Below are positions 49,748-52,182 of a stretch of DNA of 52,182 nucleotides, one piece after another. A program made the translations under genes and the position numbers. Each line of letters opens with the position of its first letter. Within the stretch, counting starts at the first letter, position 1. Origin of the DNA: Comamonadaceae bacterium (lineage in GTDB: Bacteria; Pseudomonadota; Gammaproteobacteria; Burkholderiales; Burkholderiaceae_C). Under the pieces are notes generated by a model. The model made no database searches, had not been told where the DNA came from, and was given only the letters and a program-made list of their open reading frames with translations. The stretch covers positions 1-52,182 of the forward strand of contig CANFVA010000002.1 of assembly GCA_947450255.1 (NCBI GenBank). Reading direction: 5' to 3'.

Positions 49748-51697
49748 TCAGTAGCGAGCCTCATGCGTACGTAGCTTCGATAATATTTCACTGCCCGTGT
49801 TATGAATAGTTTGATAAATAAAATTTGCGACGCCGTTGGTCTCATCTAGATCCGTTGCGTCTGCTGACATTTCCAGAGCTATTTTGGTTTGTTTGCCGTT
49901 GGGTATGGAAAGGTAAGGCATTGTTCGCACTTCATTAATTAGCTTCCGCTCAGCCTTGTTCAACTTTTTGATATCCTTGCTTTTTCCCGGTTTCGACAAT
50001 GCGGTGCACTGCTCCACTAACTTCAATACATTCTGTATTTTCTCTGTCATTTTTTTTGTTGCTTCGGCAAGCTGGGATGTCCGGGCGGCATAATCCATCG
50101 ACTTCTTGGCGTTATTTATTCCATTGTCAATATCCAAAATTGATCTGGGTAAATATTTGTCGATCGCTTCTTTTAGTGCGATATGTTCAAACCCCGGTAT
50201 GTAAGCGCCTCCCTCGGTGCAATTAACCAAGGGTGTTGGGCTGTCTAATGCTTGCTCTAACCGTGCGATTTCTACCAATTCGCCGTGAAATAAATGGTAG
50301 TTGGGACGGGTGATAACTTCCCCGCCGTAATAGCCAGGAAGTGTCAGGGCAGGTTCCACGGTATCTTCGCTGGACGCACCTTTGGCGAGGAACACTTGCT
50401 CCATTTCCTGGGGTACATTGGTAAAGCTTAGCGTTTTGGTTTTGGGGTCCAACAGAACTTTACTAGTGGCGTTAGCGGAGGTCGTTGAGTAGGTTTGTCC
50501 ATTAGAAAGTGCCAAGTCCAGCCCGACCATGATAATGTGACTGGCGCGCACAAATTTCGCGATATACAAGCAGTCTATCGATACCGAACCTGCCGCTGAT
50601 ATCGGCAGCGTATCCCCAAAAATATCGGATATCCAAGCGTCGATAGTGGCATTGGCATTGAATGTGAAAATATGGGGAAATGGTTTTGCATAAAATCCAG
50701 GATGGCAACTCACACCGGTGATAAGGCCCTTGACCTGGGTGACGTCGACGCCATCGAGAAAATAGACCAAATTATTCGGGTCTGCCACCGCAATGAAGTC
50801 GGGGACGATAGCTGCTGCAGCCAGCGCTCTTGCACATTGTGCTGCGGCTATGATGACGGCGCGGCCTTTGGCTTCTTGTAACCAATGAATGTTCTTGTCT
50901 AAAGATGGCCCGGGTGAAACGATAATAATGGGCATGCCTTGCAATGCTTGTTTCAGTGCCGCCATATTCATGCCGCGCGCAATATGCGGCAGATTAACAA
51001 GCCCCTGGGTCAGCCATGATTTTCCGTACAACTCGGAGGTGTGGGAATTCGACATGCATAGCGTGAGCGCCTGATTCGCTATATCCCATTGTTTTTGATA
51101 GGTTTTCTTGTGCTGGACGTTCAGCATTGCCACCCGCATCGGTAGGGGGGGTCTTATGTTGGAAAAAAAGTCTCGGATTTGAACTTCATCGTGTGGGCAG
51201 ACCAGATCGACGGGAGAATGGAAACTGTCATTTACTGCCAACGCCAAAATTCTATTTTGGCCCCGTTTTTTCAATGCATCGGCCAAAATGACTTCGTCAT
51301 CACCAAAGAGCACAAATAAGTCGGCGTCGAAGTTCCAATCGAGCGGCAAGGAGTAGTCGAGAAGACCTTGTCTGCCATCCTCGGATTGGCTCAAAATCTC
51401 AGGCGATACCAAATCTCGGTAACGTTGACACCACTTTTGAACAAATGGCTCAGCTTTTCGTATGTTACTGACGTCTAGTTGTACGCTTGCCTGGTATTCG
51501 GGTGGTAGCCCATTTAATGTATTGCGTACCGAGCTATCGATATTATTGAGCTTGGATTGGAGTCGCCGCAGCTGGTCCGTGGCACTTCGCGTCGCTTCCT
51601 CATCTCCTGCGCTACCTGCGACAAGGGCGGCCTGGCTGGCTTGCGCCATATGGCTTAAGACTTTAAGCAGTCTCGCCGCCGCCGGGTCAATGTGCAT
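49748..51697 (-). CDS. DUF115/Maf-type flagellin glycosyltransferase
   Basis: A 649-residue protein of the motility-associated factor (Maf) family, linked to transfer of nonulosonic acid or other sugars onto flagellin. The DUF115 core from about residue 240 shows ALQGMPIIIVSPGPSLDKNIHWLQEAKGRAVIIAAAQCARALAAAAIVPDFIAVADPNN, then SVSIDCLYIAKFVRASHIIMVGLDLALSNGQTYS, both typical. The N-terminal third is helical, and the C-terminal 120 residues are charged and helical. CGGAG precedes the ATG. It is directly downstream of flagellin, so it is the likely enzyme that decorates it. Confidence 0.9.
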   Translation of the reverse strand: MHIDPAAARLLKVLSHMAQASQAALVAGSAGDEEATRSATDQLRRLQSKLNNIDSSVRNTLNGLPPEYQASVQLDVSNIRKAEPFVQKWCQRYRDLVSPEILSQSEDGRQGLLDYSLPLDWNFDADLFVLFGDDEVILADALKKRGQNRILALAVNDSFHSPVDLVCPHDEVQIRDFFSNIRPPLPMRVAMLNVQHKKTYQKQWDIANQALTLCMSNSHTSELYGKSWLTQGLVNLPHIARGMNMAALKQALQGMPIIIVSPGPSLDKNIHWLQEAKGRAVIIAAAQCARALAAAAIVPDFIAVADPNNLVYFLDGVDVTQVKGLITGVSCHPGFYAKPFPHIFTFNANATIDAWISDIFGDTLPISAAGSVSIDCLYIAKFVRASHIIMVGLDLALSNGQTYSTTSANATSKVLLDPKTKTLSFTNVPQEMEQVFLAKGASSEDTVEPALTLPGYYGGEVITRPNYHLFHGELVEIARLEQALDSPTPLVNCTEGGAYIPGFEHIALKEAIDKYLPRSILDIDNGINNAKKSMDYAARTSQLAEATKKMTEKIQNVLKLVEQCTALSKPGKSKDIKKLNKAERKLINEVRTMPYLSIPNGKQTKIALEMSADATDLDETNGVANFIYQTIHNTGSEILSKLRTHEARY

Positions 51698-51722
51698 GAA
51701 AACTCCGTTGGTTTGACAGTGA

Positions 51723-51752
51723 GGGTGCGCCTTGCGCCAACCATGCGCACCC
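51723..51752 (-). terminator. Flagellin transcript hairpin
   Basis: GGGTGCGC (51723-51730) pairs perfectly with GCGCACCC (51745-51752); five more pairs (TTGAC with GTCAA) extend the base outside a small asymmetric interior loop. It lies 39-69 bases past the flagellin stop and before the Maf gene. It lacks a T run, so it may attenuate or stabilise the flagellin message rather than fully stop transcription. Confidence 0.55.
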
Positions 51753-51791
51753 CGTCAAGAGTTTACCCGAATAGGTCCGGAGGATGGTTGA

Positions 51792-52182
51792 TTAGCCCTT
51801 TAGCAATGCCATCACCGCTTGCGGTTGTTGGTTTGCTTGTGCCAACATAGCCGTCGCGGCTTGCTGAATGATTTGGGTTTTTGCCAATTGTGTAGTGGCC
51901 AGCGCATAGTCGGTATCCATAATGCTGCTGCGCGACTGCGTCTGGTTGGAAGAAATATTGGTCAGGTTATCTGCCGCATAGGCCATACGGTTAATTCCGG
52001 CACCGATAACGGCGCGCTGTCCATTAATCGTCTCTAGTGCCTGGGAAATAACGTCCAGTGCCGCAGCTGCGGAAGCCCCGGATGTGATATCGGCTCCACC
52101 GGCGGCAGACAATATTCCCAGTCCACTTGCCGTCATCGAACCCACGGTAACCGAAATAGTCTGGCCGGCCGCTTGACCCGCC
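51792..52182 (-). CDS. fliC: Flagellin, C-terminal part (cut by the window edge)
   Basis: The filament subunit, with its 5' end beyond the right edge; about 129 residues are visible. The conserved C-terminal D0/D1 helices are clear: ALDVISQALETINGQRAVIGAGINRMAYAADNLTNISSNQTQSRSSIMDTDYALATTQLAKTQIIQQAATAMLAQANQQPQAVMALL. The residues before (AGQAAGQTISVT...GLGILSA) belong to the variable side. Flagellin and the Maf glycosyltransferase lie side by side on the same strand, separated by a hairpin. Confidence 0.96.
   Translation of the reverse strand, partial: AGQAAGQTISVTVGSMTASGLGILSAAGGADITSGASAAAALDVISQALETINGQRAVIGAGINRMAYAADNLTNISSNQTQSRSSIMDTDYALATTQLAKTQIIQQAATAMLAQANQQPQAVMALLKG

Noticed and set aside
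1-52182. CRISPR arrays, IS elements, tRNA or rRNA genes, prophage genes
   Set aside because: I looked for regular repeats, transposase or integrase motifs, cloverleaf sequences and phage proteins and found none that I could support.

Overview
The window looks like a chromosomal segment of a flagellated betaproteobacterium, most likely Comamonadaceae or close kin (Rhodoferax/Polaromonas-like). I infer this from the protein style, the high-GC housekeeping genes, the CX14CX2C form of QueE, and the fli gene order; I made no database search. No rRNA, tRNA, CRISPR array, insertion sequence or prophage gene is visible.

Layout. About 0-9.3 kb is a mixed housekeeping stretch: uppP, an alpha/beta hydrolase, a coupled pair of unknown membrane/coiled-coil proteins, a VOC protein bracketed by short palindromic repeats, mutS, a Rieske oxygenase, a PhnD-like binding protein and a fatty acid desaturase. 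About 9.6-15.3 kb holds queE, a queD-like gene without the catalytic Cys that is translationally coupled to guanine deaminase, then dcd, rhlE and apaH. About 15.3-20.9 kb is a substrate-uptake/oxidation unit: an IclR regulator divergent from a GMC oxidoreductase and a Tat-exported binding protein, permease and ATPase. About 21.0-28.6 kb holds a CBS-domain membrane protein, a GST, a small AT-rich accessory patch with an orphan nucleotidyltransferase, pyrF, and an unusual membrane-anchored coiled-coil/His-rich/alpha-carbonic anhydrase.

About 27.7-37.3 kb is a flagellar operon on the minus strand: a sigma54-type activator, fliE, fliF, fliG, fliH, fliI, fliJ, then a methyltransferase-like gene and a lipoprotein gene, both joined to fliJ by 4-bp overlaps. 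A near-perfect sigma54 promoter lies just upstream of the activator gene. From about 37.3 kb to the right edge is a flagellin glycosylation region. It has a GT2/TPR protein, two divergent TPR glycosyltransferase paralogues, then an AT-rich block (methyltransferase, CDP-alcohol phosphotransferase, CDP-glycerol-transferase-like protein, GT2, FdtB/FdtA/FdtC-like amino-sugar enzymes, two unknown proteins), a large DUF115/Maf protein and the 3' part of a flagellin gene.

How it fits together: the activator probably controls the basal-body/export genes, while the right-hand block probably makes a 3-acylamino-3,6-dideoxyhexose-containing, possibly phosphate-linked, glycan and puts it on the neighbouring flagellin. 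The least ordinary items are the sigma54 promoter with a receiver-degenerate activator, the polyol-phosphate-type genes inside a flagellin glycosylation island, the carbonic anhydrase fusion, the Cys-less QueD coupled to GuaD, and two uncharacterised genes coupled to fliJ.
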